Origin: Deroplatys truncata
Lineage: Eukaryota; Arthropoda; Insecta; Mantodea; Mantidae
DNA length: 64,000 bases
Assembly: GCA_030765065.1 (NCBI GenBank)
Contig: CM060990.1
Span: 416,773,198 to 416,837,197 of the forward strand
Direction of reading: 5' to 3'
Below are positions 22,510 through 33,133 of this stretch, piece by piece; the first letter of the stretch is position 1, and each line of letters opens with the position of its first letter. The notes beneath the pieces are model-generated. The model was not told the DNA's origin, did not search any database, and saw only the letters and a list, made by a program, of their open reading frames with translations. The translations under genes were made by a program, and so were the position numbers.

Positions 22510-23889
22510 GGTATTGTTGCTGTATGCGATGTCGTCGCTGTAGGAGTTGGTGTCGGCAGTGTTGCCGTTACGACGATACCTGATGGCCCTGCAACTGGTG
22601 ATGGAGGGGCCATTGAAGATCCTGGATTGGAGAGGGGGTTAATTCTTTGACCGTGCTCCTCTTCAGCTTCGTGAGGCCTTTTGGAACCCCTGAGCAATGC
22701 TATGTTGCCTGCATACTCAGGCTCCGTGTTCGTGACCACTATTGAAGGTTCCATAACAATAACAAAGCGGAATTAATTGAAACGGTAGTTAAAATAGAAA
22801 TGCGAGAATATATGTTTATTAAATCACTGAAGAAGAAAGCTTAAAGCCGTGTGTTAATTTTACGATAATTATTTATATAATTGTATATTTTAATAAATAA
22901 AAATAAGTAAAAACATTGATTGAGAATAGTTATGCGTTAACGTACGTTATTTCTTTATATAATTGTATATTTTAATAAAAAATTAAAAAAGGTTATGCGT
23001 TAACGTTACGTTAATACTTTATGTAACGATGTTAGATCTAGAATAAATGAAGTTAAAAACTCACCATTCTGTTCACGAAGCAACTGCAGGTCCACGGTCC
23101 TGTAGGCGCAATTCACGCGAGGTCACACCCCCTCACTAGGAATAATCGCCCATGGATCTCCTACAGGCATCGGTGCAACATCCCCGAACCCAGAAGGAGG
23201 CGGAGTCAGGTAGTGTTGCGAGAATATAGGCGAAGGCAAGGTACCACCCTCGTCCATCTCCCCTGCTCTGAATGAATTCGCTTCAGGAACTACAACAAAG
23301 AAGCAAAAAAAGTACAATTAGCTGCACATTGAATATTTTTAATTGAAAGATGCTAGTAATTGAACGCTTCATTTAATAATTGAAACTTTGATGTAAGCAT
23401 GAATTTCTCGCCGGTTATACATTGATTAAGGATAAAGCTAATATTTTCTAGAAAACGTTTAAGTGTGATAATGTATCTAAGCTCACCATTCACATCGTTA
23501 AACATCTGTATTGCAGCAACTCTGTATTCGCAGTTATTGCATGTACAATACTGCTCTGAAGCGCTGACCATGTCTGCATTCATCCGTAAATCCAGGTGGC
23601 GGCGGTATGATATAATCACCCCCCGGATAAGATTGGTGACGGGGGCTACTAATATCATTAGAAATGTAGCTGCTATGCAGCGACACAGCTGCTGTCTGAT
23701 CTTCCGCCAGGGGCGCTGGCATGTTGTATCCCGAGGTGAAATTGTTAGTAACAGGTTCTCTCTGAACCTATACTAGTTGGTTAAGTCGAGAGCCCGCTCC
23801 TCTGACGAATGCGGCTCTCGCGACTCCCATTGCGTTTGCAATACTACCTGCGAAAGAATTTAAGTCCTGTAAATTCGATTGTTTTTATA

Positions 23890-24830
23890 ACTGATAAAAG
23901 GTGAATGAATAGAGAAAGCAATGTGATATGAAATAAATGTGTAGAGAAAGATGTATGAATGTTAAGAGAATGTGTTGAGAAAATCGTATGAAGGTTTACG
24001 GGAAAGAATGAAAAGAAGAAGGTGTAGAGAAAATCGTATGAATGTCTACAGAAGAATGTGTAGAGAAGATCGTGTAAATGTTTATACAAGAAGAATGTGT
24101 AGAGAAAATGTTGTGAATGTTAATAAAAGAATGTGTTGAGAAAATCGTATGAATGTTTACAGAAGAAGAATGTGTAGAGGAAATCGTATAACCGTTAATA
24201 GAAGAATGTGTAGTGAAAATAGTGCGAATGTTAATGGAGGAATGTGTAGAAAAAATTCTGCGAATGCTAATAGAGGAATGTGTAGAAAAATGGTGTGAAT
24301 GTTAACAGAAGAATGTGTAGAGAATATCGTATGAATGTTTACAGAAGAACCTGTAGAGAAAATGGTGTGGATGTTAATAAAGGAATGTGTAGAGAAAATG
24401 GTGTGAATGTTAATAGGAGAATGTGTAGAGAAAATCATATGAATGTTTATGCAAGAAGAATGTGTTGAGAAAATCATATGAATGTTTATGTATGAAGAAT
24501 GTGTTGAGATATTTGCATGAATGTTTACAGAAGAATGCGTTGAGAAAATAGTGTGAAAGTCAATAGAGGAATGTGCAGAGAAAATGGTGTGAATGTTAAT
24601 ACAAAAATGTGTAGAGAACATAGTGTGAATGTTACTAGAAGAATGTGTAGAGAAAATCGTAAGAATGATTACAGCAGAACGTGTAGAGAAAATGGTGTGA
24701 ATGTTAATAGAAGAATGTGTAGATAAAATCATACGAATGCTTATGCAAGAAAAATGGGTAGCGAAAATTATATGAATGTTCATGCAAGAAGAATGATTAG
24801 AGAATAAGTATGAATGTTTATGTCTTAGGA
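23890..24830. repeat. Minisatellite, about 36-40-bp unit, inside an intron of P1
   Basis: Around two dozen imperfect copies of a unit such as GAATGTGTAGAGAAAATCGT followed by ATGAATGTTAATAGAA. The unit is often 36 bases, so the opposite strand gives a long open frame with a repeating twelve-residue pattern ('INIHTIFSTHSS'); I treat that as a by-product. It fills most of the inferred first intron of the proline-rich gene. Confidence 0.9.
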
Positions 24831-24983
24831 TCTAAAGAACTATTTACACCATTGATGAAACCTCTACATTTTTTAAAAAGTTCTGATGTTAATTCTTAAA
24901 AAATGAAATTCAGATAAACACTATGATAGCCTTGCAACGATTCGTCTTTCACATAGATATGTAAAAACTCACTCACCTTGCAT

Positions 24984-25402
24984 TATATATAGATGTTAAT
25001 GGATGCAGTGTAGGAGACAATAGCACCGATTTGGATTAAGCTGTATCACAAAGGCGTCATAACGTTAAGTTAAAAACTCGCAGTGGTTTTCGCACCCATC
25101 GACGGTTGTTTCTGTACGAACCTAAAGCTCTCAGGCAATTCCAACGCGTTGGTATGGCGGGAGAGATGTTACACGTCACGTAATTATTGCATGCAATGAC
25201 ATCAACCCTTGCTGCGCATGCACAGAGAGAAGTAGCCTTCAGGTGTTGCCAGGAAGTCGAGGTGGAGTGGGGTGGAATTTAGGGTCTAGCAGTTGTATGA
25301 TTTTTGCCCCCCGTGGTAACTGAAGCGTCTCTCTTTTTCCACAGTTAAACACTATGCCAGATTGCTACTTTTGTTAGAAGGGTCCAGCTTGTCCTTGTTT
25401 TT
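24984..25402. other. P1 leader region between proline-rich gene and TIR
   Basis: No gene is seen. On the minus strand a TATATATA run lies only a few bases before the inferred ATG (24983), too close for a normal TATA box, so the promoter position is unresolved. The end near 25400 grades into the TIR. Confidence 0.4.
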
Positions 25403-26139
25403 TTGGTATACGACTGTGGAAGCGGGGTGCTACAGGGATGGTCTTTCTAAAGAAGCCTTGCTACGGACAATAGAAAGGGATAAATAGAATCTGTTTATTT
25501 GTTAGCAGGCTTCAGGCTCCTCTTTTGTTATAAAACATAACTTATGGTCTTTGTTCATTTTGACAGGTGAAGGGAAAACTTTGTTCTTTTGTTATACGGC
25601 TGTGGAAGCGGGCTGCTACACAGTTGGTCTTTCTAAAGAAGCCTTTCTCCGGATAATAGAAAGGGGTACAATATCATCTGTTTCTTTGTTAGCTCGGTCA
25701 AGCCTGTTCTATTGTTCTTTTGCACGTGTTCGTCAGACAATGCCCAGGGAATTCAATAGAGATGGGACAATAGCGTCTGATTCTTTGTTCACAATATTCC
25801 AGCATACTCAATTGCTCATTTTGACAGGTGATGGATAACCCTTTGTTCTTTTGCAGGTGGACGTTAAACAATGCGACTGGGAAGTGCACACGTATGGAGT
25901 GGGTAGAATAACGTTTCCGCTTTTGTTACAGAAGCGCGATTTATTATTCTATTGTTCGTTTCGACAGTTGATTGACAGCGTTAATTGCTTACCTGTCAAG
26001 CTTACAATATACTCAACCAGAATTATGACCCGCAGCTCTGCAACAGAAAGTACCATGGAGGGGGAAGGGGGACCTCATTTGCATATGAATACATATTCCT
26101 GCATATTAAGTGATTTTGAATTCCTAAATATATACTACT
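25403..26139 (-). repeat. P1 terminal inverted repeat, right
   Basis: Reverse complement of the left TIR (8225-8996). The outer end reads ...TATATACTACT, the complement of AGTAGTATA. Similarity fades near 25403, where a 'GCTTCCACAG' block is still shared. Confidence 0.9.
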
Positions 26140-26145
26140 CTGGTA
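26140..26145. repeat. P1 target-site duplication, right copy
   Basis: CTGGTA, identical to 8219-8224. Confidence 0.95.
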
Positions 26146-26325
26146 TGAAACAATAGCATAAAAAGGTATTTGGGAATTAGATGCGTCCGAGGAAATGAAT
26201 GCATAAATAATAAGGGCACTACGAAAGGCACAGGACACTAGAATTGCAGAAAGTCCCGCAAGTTGTATAATATGTCACCTTAGTTTTGTATACAAAGGAG
26301 TTACGAAACAAGAGAGAGAGAGGTA

Positions 26326-26822
26326 ACATGAAATGAATGCTGTATTACAAAATAATATTTTTGAAAGCAGAAGGAACACACAGGGATTATGTTAAAGGTG
26401 AATTGAACAAACATCAGGTAAATAATATGATATTAATTTGTATTGTAAAATAGTGTGGCTAAAAGCAAAAGGGACATATAATGATTATGTTAAAAGCGAA
26501 CTGAGCGAACATCAGAGAAACTACATGAAATGAATGTTATGTTGTAAAATAATGTTACTGAAAGCAGAAGGGACATGTAGTGATTATGATAAAAGTGCAC
26601 TGAGAAAATACCAGAGAAATAACTGAGATTAATTTTGTGTTGCAGATTAGCATTGCTGAAAGTAGAATGGACATGTAGTGATTATGTTCAAAGTGAACTG
26701 AGCAAGTACCAAAGAAATAACATGAAGTTAATGTTATACTGTAAAACAGCGTTTTTGAAAGCAGAAGGAACCATGAATGTCAGACCAAGTGAACTAAGCA
26801 AGTACTTGGAAATAACATATAT
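26326..26822. repeat. Minisatellite, five copies of a 99-bp unit
   Basis: Units begin near 26328, 26427, 26526, 26625 and 26722, each containing variants of 'GAAAGCAGAAGGGACATG' and 'AGTGATTATGTTAAAAGTGA'. The 99-base period is a multiple of three, and a 104-codon frame covers the last copies, but the unit is degenerate and has stops in earlier copies, so coding is not supported. It lies between P1 and the right LTR-like repeat. Confidence 0.85.
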
Positions 26823-27020
26823 TAGCTTTAGATTATGTAGCATTAATAATTATGTACGATTGGAACGTGTGAACAGTTTATGGGATATGCGTGCAGATAA
26901 TAGAGTTCAATTGTTGGTTAAGCAAATTACCACTTATGTTGTCACATAATCTCAGAGATAGAGTGGAAAAAGTAACAGCCAAAGTACACGTGAATTTACA
27001 TTACATTCTGCCAGAAAAGG

Positions 27021-27021
27021 C

Positions 27022-27053
<32 letters not shown>

Positions 27054-27055
27054 GG
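27021..27055. repeat. (GA)n microsatellite
   Basis: Near-perfect GA dinucleotide run with two interruptions. Confidence 0.9.
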
Positions 27056-27396
27056 AGCTAGTGTAAGCATGTATACTAATGTGACATGTGTGGTCAAAGT
27101 TGATAATTACGTTGGTGATAACTTATTCCCATTATGTTAATTTGTATCTGCATTGACACACTCGCCATCCACCTTCATAACCATAAAACAAAATGTAACG
27201 ATCAAAGTCGAGAAACGGAGTAAATAGGAAAAAAGGCCTTGAGCGGAAAAATTAAGTCACAGAGTGTCATTGCATAACGGTCATATGAATAAGGCGTACA
27301 CACAAATAATTTGTATGTTGAGTGAGTCGATGGTATGTAACGAGAAATTTATCGTCGGCTTCTTAAATCCGCCGATAGATTTCCCATGAGGGCATA

Positions 27397-28316
27397 TGAG
27401 ACCGTCTGTTCTGTCCATTAACCAGCAATTTCGTATCTTTACATATTAAACGAATATAATGAGAAGCGGTATAATTCAAATGATGAATGGAAAACAAGTT
27501 TTCCCAAATTTTAATATTATGTGCATTTCCTAAATCATTTATGAAGTAAGCTTGCGTGGGAACGTGGGTCAGCTTCCAGAAATACAATAAGGTATTGTAC
27601 GGTAAGTAAAGAATAGCCTTCATTGAAGGTTACATCCAGCGCCAGGATGTCTAGGTATGGTTCCTTTGTATTAAACTCCCTACGAGACACAAACAAAAAG
27701 TCCACAGATTACAGGGGGTTCGAAGCCTACGTGACATTTCTTAGATGCTAAGCACCATCGTGAGAAATGCAACTTTTTGTGGGCGTATAATAACATATAA
27801 ACCATCCAATCAGAACAAATTTAATGACTTTGTGAAGAAAGTAAAATTAGAAGGAAAATGACATGTGAGTAGAAAAAGTTACCAAAGAGACGAAAAAGGG
27901 GAAATTTATTTCGTGGCTGAAAAGTTTTTCTTGGACACATCTCCGCAAGCACAGCTTCGCGTTTCGAGACGCCGCACGACGAGGGAGAACCTCGGAATCA
28001 AAATTTTGCAGGCGACTCCGAAGTTAAATAAAGAAGTTGCGCGCTGCTCGTGACCAGGTAAAATATACTATTCAAATTGGTTCCGCGGTATAGCCTCCTG
28101 TCATCGCGATAGACGATGTTTTACGTTCTGTAAATTTTGGCTCGGATGGTACGGGTTACTAAGAGGAGTAAACTTTTCACGAATAAAGGCAGTCAGACCA
28201 TTTTTAATACATCCACGCGATAGGAAGCGTAGCAACGAGCAATGGTAATAAAATTTGTTACTGTATACCACACGTACAGTGAATTCATTTAAATTGAGCA
28301 GCCAGCCCCAGTTCCA
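27397..28316 (+). repeat. LTR-like direct repeat, right copy
   Basis: Same orientation as 497-1818 and similar along its length except for about 400 bases present only in the left copy. It fits the 3' LTR of the retrotransposon whose internal part is at about 1.8-8.2 kb and which P1 splits. A polypurine tract was not recognised. Confidence 0.5.
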
Positions 28317-29655
28317 TTAGGAAAATCAGCTCTTAGAACAGAAATTAATCACTTTAATAGCCTCTTTATCTCCCCAGCTTCCAATTTCTTCATTGACAAA
28401 TTTCATCTCCCTGCGGCATACATTGCAAGCAGGATCCAACGTCTCTCCTTTATGCATTGTATTTGGCGCTTCAAAACGTTTCGCAGCATAGTTGTTCTGT
28501 TAACCAACCACAGCTATGACTACGCAAACTAAGTTTCATTTTTAACATCGAATCGGAATCGTTGCACACAAAAGCTGAATTGTTCTTGTGTTGACACATT
28601 CGTATTTTCATTCCCATTGTAGAACATTATTTTGCTGCTTAAGTATCTACAATAAGTTTTCAAAGTAAGTTGTAATGCCAAATGTAATTCATTTTGCAAG
28701 TTGTGATAAATCTAGTTATGGAACCTGCGTTGCATCCCTTTTTCGAGTTCATGACTATCCTCACAACTATGTAGCAGCAAGTTTATAAAATTGCTTTCTT
28801 CAATTGCGTGGCAACGGATTGAAGTCCTTTGTATTCGCCTAAACGCTGCCGCCGTCATCCGTTGTCATATTGAGAAAGCCATTAACTTAGGTCTTCATCC
28901 ATTGGCAGAAGAATTTATAACCAGGAATGATTTTTTTTAGTATTTAATGCCCGCTCTTACTACATACAGCAGCACAGGCTGTGGACATATATGATACATA
29001 AAATCAAATAATAATTAGGAATGGAAACATTCAAGGCAAACGTTTATGGTACCTCCCCGGCATTTGCCGGTTTTGAGGACTGAGGAAAACCTCAGTCAAG
29101 GAGGATGAACCTGCGGGACCTGAAATGCAGATTTGCTGTCTATTAGTTCATTTTTAACGACTTCGGCAATTGGTATCGATAAGAATGAACTGAGATGCAA
29201 CTCCTTCGCCGTAAAACAGAAAGGCAAGACTCAGCAGACCTAGAATTACTTTCTCCAAGCCTAAGTTAATCATTTATTTAATTTTCAGGCAATTGGAAGC
29301 ATCTGTATTCTAATATGATTAAATGCCCTTTACTCTTAAATGTTTTATTATAATCTGGCTTCGTTGTACAATCCTGCCCCTTCCAAGATTATAAAAGTTC
29401 GGCGCGTATGTAACTAATGATACATTTTTAATTACGTTCCTTAAATAAGTGTTGGTTCATACCTTCATCCGATACTTCTTTGTACGAACTCCTCAAAGTT
29501 TTGTATTTGATGTGCATCATTTGAATGAATCATGTACTTTGTTTGCTTCCCATTGCTGAGAGTTTGTCGATTTTGCAGCTGAATTCGTGATAATTTACTG
29601 CTAGAATATCGATATCTAAGCCAGGTATTTATGCCTCAGTTGCTAGATGGCCTTA
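28317..29655. other. Intergenic DNA between LTR-like repeat and P2
   Basis: No supportable gene. AT-rich sequence with many stops in every frame. A small palindromic patch near 29055-29080 (CCCCGGCATTTGCCGG) is followed by 'GAGGAAAACCTCAGTCAAGG', a wording common in decayed arthropod SINEs, but no A and B boxes were found. Confidence 0.5.
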
Positions 29656-29661
29656 TACCTT
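29656..29661. repeat. P2 target-site duplication, left copy
   Basis: TACCTT abuts the AGTAGACAT tip of P2 and recurs exactly at 46260-46265. Confidence 0.95.
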
Positions 29662-30451
29662 AGTAGACATATTAGGCGGATTCTGGCACACCGACAGATG
29701 CCGACAACTGATTTACATGTGTTTTAACACATGTAAACACATGTAAACACGTGTAACCAGCTAATGACCCGCGGTAATGTCCCGTCTAATGGATATGTGT
29801 GGTAATACATATGTAAACATATGTAACCTGCTAATGACCGCTGGAGATGCCGACAGGTGATAAGATATAATCGACATCGTTTGTTCTGTGTTGCAGCCTC
29901 CCGCCGGCTCCCTTTGAGGTGTGCGGTAGGGAATGATTTTCTCGAGGCCTGCCGTCCCTCGGCAAATCAATAAGGTAATGTTCGTCAAACATTATTGAAA
30001 AAAAAGAATTGACATTTTTATGACTACTAATGCATGCATATCTAAGGCTCCTCGAGCAATTAAGTTTTTTGATTAATTAATTGTATATGAATTGACTCGA
30101 TCGCAAGTGGTAGCGTGTGTATAAGTAGCGCGCTCACGAGAACAGTCCGCAATGTAATGAAAACCCTGCAACCTACTTCACGGTAATGTCCGTTAGCTGA
30201 CAATGTTAGACGCTTTCACCACATTAATAGACTTTTAAGATTGCGTCAAGGATCTGTTTACATACATTAGCAAACAACAGCCCGGCATGTTATGAAAAAC
30301 CCGCAACCTACTTCTGCCTGAAGATTACGGTAACATCCATTAGCTGACAACGTTAGACACCTTCACCACATTAATAGACTTTAAGGTTGGATCCCGGATC
30401 TGTATACAGTCATTAGCGAACAATGTCAGTAATTGCTTTCCTAAGTGCTCT
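29662..30451 (+). repeat. P2 terminal inverted repeat, left
   Basis: Matches the reverse complement of 45474-46259 and, in the same orientation, 61846-62591. The outer part has iterated, near-palindromic words (ACACATGTAAACACATGTAA, then ACATATGTAAACATATGTAA), each followed by GCTAATGACC. The inner part has a duplicated unit of about 140 bases. Confidence 0.93.
30139..30420 (+). repeat. Tandem duplication inside the P2 TIR
   Basis: Two consecutive units of about 140 bases, each containing 'CGGTAAYRTCCRTTAGCTGA', 'CACCACATTAATAGACTTT' and a 'GGATCTGT' block. The other TIR and P3 (about 62270-62560) share the same doubled form, so it predates the spread of the family. Confidence 0.85.
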
Positions 30452-30484
30452 TCACAACTCTCCCCACTTCAGCTTTTAGCGGGG

Positions 30485-30597
30485 GAAATGATATAAAAGC
30501 AGCAGCTTCTCTAATGATTTTCACAGTATCGTGAGAGCACCGCGATCTAAGCACTCTGCAAACTTTATTCTTTCAACGTGAAATTACATCGAACATC
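30485..30597 (+). promoter_or_regulatory. TATA/initiator promoter of the P2 proline-rich/PolB unit
   Basis: TATAAAAG at 30492-30499 and a TCACAGT initiator-like site at 30521-30527 stand about 30 bases apart, the standard arthropod core-promoter spacing, with the ATG at 30598. It lies just inside the TIR. P3 keeps the same boxes (TATAAAAG at 62632-62639). Confidence 0.65.
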
Positions 30598-31520
30598 ATG
30601 TCTGGTAAGTTGTATCACCAATTCATTTTCATTAAAAAAGTTAACTTATTACTTAGTACATTTAACTTATATTTGCGTTCTTGTTTTTAATGACGGACCT
30701 TTATTTGTAAATAGCTGAGCATTCCAAAAGTTAATAGCTAGACAGTTGAATTTTTCTGAAATGTGAACAGTTTAGTTAAGTATTCGTTTTAGGCAAGCTT
30801 ATTCTACATTTAATAGCTAACTGTGCGAATTCTCAAAAAAATGTGAACAACTAGTTAAGTATTCATCCTGTTGAGTAATTATTATTCCAGATATATAAAT
30901 ACAGGATTTCACAGAAAGAATTATATTCCTTTCTAGACAAAATATAATTACTTGAATACCTTGCGAATCGAATAAAAAATGTTCTGTATAAATATTCTTC
31001 CGATGCTGACCGGTGGTAATCGATCCGGGGATTTCATGTTTGCATGCATTGATCGAACATTCATCAGTTAATGTTTCATTCCTCTTGTGCATTTTATTTA
31101 GTAAAAACTTCCAGTCTGTTTCCATCACATTAAAAAGAGATATTTTCCATGAGTGTGTCGAATAATACAAGTGCTTTATTTTGTCATAGAAATTTCTCAG
31201 GTGTTTAAAATACATCGACATTTTCCCTGTATAAGCTAGTCGCAATAAAGTAAATTAACCTAATAATATAAATTTTCTAAAAAAAATTAGTAAATAAAAA
31301 AATAAAAATCTAACGCGTAAATTAATTACGTTTTCAGCATTCAGTTCTGCTAACGTAGCTGAGGCATACATCCAGCTCCACCAGGATACCCGCCACCGGC
31401 TGCAGGATCGTTCCTCAAATACAGTCATGATTCAGGCACCCGAACACCCGAATGGTAAGCATTCTTCAGAGTTTTAAAAAAATTAATGTAACAATTCATA
31501 TTAACTTCTTGTTCATATTC

Positions 31521-31556
<36 letters not shown>

Positions 31557-33133
31557 TCCAGGAAGCGGAGTTTATTTCGGGTTCTGTCATCCATCGACCG
31601 CTGCACCTGCACCGCCAGGCTTCCAAACCTTCCTGGTGCCAAATCATCATGGATGGGGTTCTGACCCGTACATGCAGCAACACTCGAATGGTAAGAATTT
31701 ACAGACCGTTGTTTGAGCAATTGTAACTAAAAATTATTTAATAGTAGATATACAAGGGCGATTCTAGCATACAAAGACCTACCTACGACAGCATAGAGTT
31801 CTGGATTGTTTAAGGAGAAAAGGATATATTTAAGGGGAGTTTCTCACCACATATGCAGTCACATAACTCTTTCGGTCTCTCAGAATACCATGTATTTTCA
31901 CGCATGTGTTTAAAACATCTATTTTTCACGTATAGCTTATAGATTCTTTAGAACTCTGTACTTATACATGCTATGCTATTAATATTAATATTATTTATTT
32001 TTTCCAGGAAGTAAACATTATTTCGGGGGCGGAATCGCTCAACTTGCGACCGCTGCACCGGTACCTCCAGGCCTCGCAACCGTTGCACCTGCACCACAAG
32101 GCTTCGCGACCGCTGCACCGCCACCCCCCGGCTTCCAGACCTTCCTGGTACCAAATCAGCAGGAGTGGGGCTCTGCCTCATACATGCAGCAAGCACCGAA
32201 CGGTAAGAGTTTTTCAATATTTTATTAATTTCTTCCTTTACACATTCTATATTATTATTAATATTATCATTATTATTATTATTTTCAGGAAGTGGACTTT
32301 ATTTTGGGATGATTCAGCCATCGTCCGCTGCACAGGCACCACATGGCTTCCAAGCCTTCATGCGGCCAAATCAGCAGGGTTGGGTCCCTGCCCCCTACAT
32401 GCCGCAAACACCGACCGGTAAGAATATTTTTCAACATTTTATGAAGTTCTTTTACACATTTTATATTATTATTAATATTATTATTATTATTTCCAGTAAG
32501 TGGACTTCATTTCGGAGGCGGGATTGTTCATCACGCGCCCTCTGCATCACGCGCCTTCCCTGCATCAAATCAGCAGTGGTGGGGCCCTACCCCATATATG
32601 CAACAACCACTGAATGGTAAGAATTTTTTCAACATTTTATGAACTTCTTTTACACATTCTATATTATTAATATTATTGTTATTATTATTATTAATATTAT
32701 TATTACTATTACTATTATTCCAGGTAATGATCTGGGTGACCTTGGAAGCCAGCCTATGGATCTAGCAACCCAGGAGTCAACATCACCGGAGATTGGTGAA
32801 GACTCGACCGCTGCACCGCCCGCCTCCTCATCATTCGACACTCTGGAGGAAGTTGTACTCGCTACACCATCGACCTCCTCAGTCGCAGGCGATGAAACCG
32901 CTGCACCATCGACCTCCTCAGGCGCAAACGATGAAGCCGTTACACCGTCAACCTCCTCCTCATCATCATCATCCAATGATGTAGAACCAGTTAATGGAAA
33001 GAGAGGACCGACATCGGATGGGAGTGAACAGCTTACAGTAAAAAAACCAAGGTTAGTGCTAGCAATTGCTAGGGCCTTGCATGCAATACCATCAAATCGG
33101 CATTCAAGGGACGTATTTTTAATAGTAGAATAG
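30598..33133 (+). CDS. Seven-exon proline/alanine-rich gene upstream of PolB (P2)
   Basis: GT-AG borders give seven in-frame exons, all split in phase 1: 30598-30604, 31338-31454, 31562-31690, 32008-32202, 32289-32417, 32497-32616 and 32724-33133. Exons 3-6 are tandem copies encoding a unit with 'SGxYFG', a Pro/Ala stretch, 'PPGFQTFLVPNQQ' and 'WG..PYMQQ'; exon 4 has extra Ala/Pro repeats. Most internal introns carry (ATT)n tracts. Exon 7 adds Ser/Thr/Ala-rich acidic repeats ('STSS') and a basic 'KKPR'. The frame is open throughout, ending at TAG 33131. PolB begins in the -1 frame near the end. I do not recognise the family; a virion, entry or polymerase-leader role is open. Confidence 0.65.
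30605..31337 (+). other. Large first intron of the P2 proline-rich gene
   Basis: This begins GTAAGT and ends TTTTCAG. It contains a 142-codon frame on the opposite strand (31245-30817), mostly conserved in the two P3 copies, but without a recognisable domain or promoter. P3 shares the intron almost unchanged. Confidence 0.6.
31518..31560. repeat. (ATT)n tracts in the introns of the P2 tandem exons
   Basis: An ATT/TTA run ends right at the splice acceptor here; similar runs lie at about 32245-32285, 32463-32494 and 32660-32720, each just before an exon. They mark the copied exon-intron unit. Confidence 0.9.
33040..33046 (+). other. Possible -1 slippery heptamer in P2 (A AAA AAA)
   Basis: The frame reads GTA AAA AAA CCA, at the place equivalent to the heptamer in P1. 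The -1 frame is open for about eight codons and then meets TAG at 33070, before reaching PolB, so in P2 the junction is broken or works differently. Confidence 0.25.

Larger units (their letters stand above)
22500..24983 (-). pseudogene. Multi-exon proline-rich gene upstream of PolB (P1)
   Basis: Exons inferred from GT-AG borders, all phase 1: exon 1 24983-24977 (ATG plus four bases, donor GTGAGT), exon 2 about 23847-23487, exon 3 23289-23137 and exon 4 22738-22500. The protein is rich in Pro, Ser, Gly and Ala, with 'YIIPPPPGF' in exon 2 and 'LTPPPSGFGD' in exon 3, echoing the 'PPGF' repeats in P2. Exon 2 has a TAG (23770-23768) and a frame change, so the gene is broken. Exon 4 ends at a TAA directly after a slippery heptamer, beyond which PolB continues in the -1 frame. 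Intron 1 holds a large minisatellite. The function is unknown; a terminal-protein or leader region for PolB is one possibility. Confidence 0.5.
8225..26139 (-). mobile_element. Maverick/Polinton element P1, complete, decayed
   Basis: A 17.9-kb element bounded by inverted ends starting AGTAGTATA and by a perfect 6-bp target duplication. It carries the full Polinton set: PolB, retroviral-type integrase, packaging ATPase, adenain-like protease, minor and major capsid genes, plus PLA2-domain, fibre-like, proline-rich and Cys-repeat genes. Its map is the mirror image of P2, so strand is given as minus (PolB on the minus strand). Nearly every gene has one or more frameshifts or stops, but intact duplications and ends show a clean integration. 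It appears to lie within the Ty3/gypsy-like relic, since an LTR-like repeat lies on each side. Confidence 0.96.

Noticed and set aside
24157-24783. A 208-codon minus-strand frame with a repeating Ile-His-Thr pattern
   Set aside because: It is the translation of a minisatellite whose unit is often 36 bases, a multiple of three; it lacks a start context and sits within an inferred intron.
26326-26822. CRISPR-like array
   Set aside because: The 99-base units are adjacent, diverged tandem copies without unique spacers, in a eukaryotic setting.
32659-32976. Acidic minus-strand frame opposite exon 7 of the P2 proline-rich gene
   Set aside because: Shadow of the Ser/Thr/Ala-rich coding strand, whose codon repeats keep the opposite strand open.
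33051-33072. A spliced intron using GTTAGT between the P2 proline-rich gene and PolB
   Set aside because: The only AG acceptor that would restore the frame lies about 20 bases away, far below a workable intron length.
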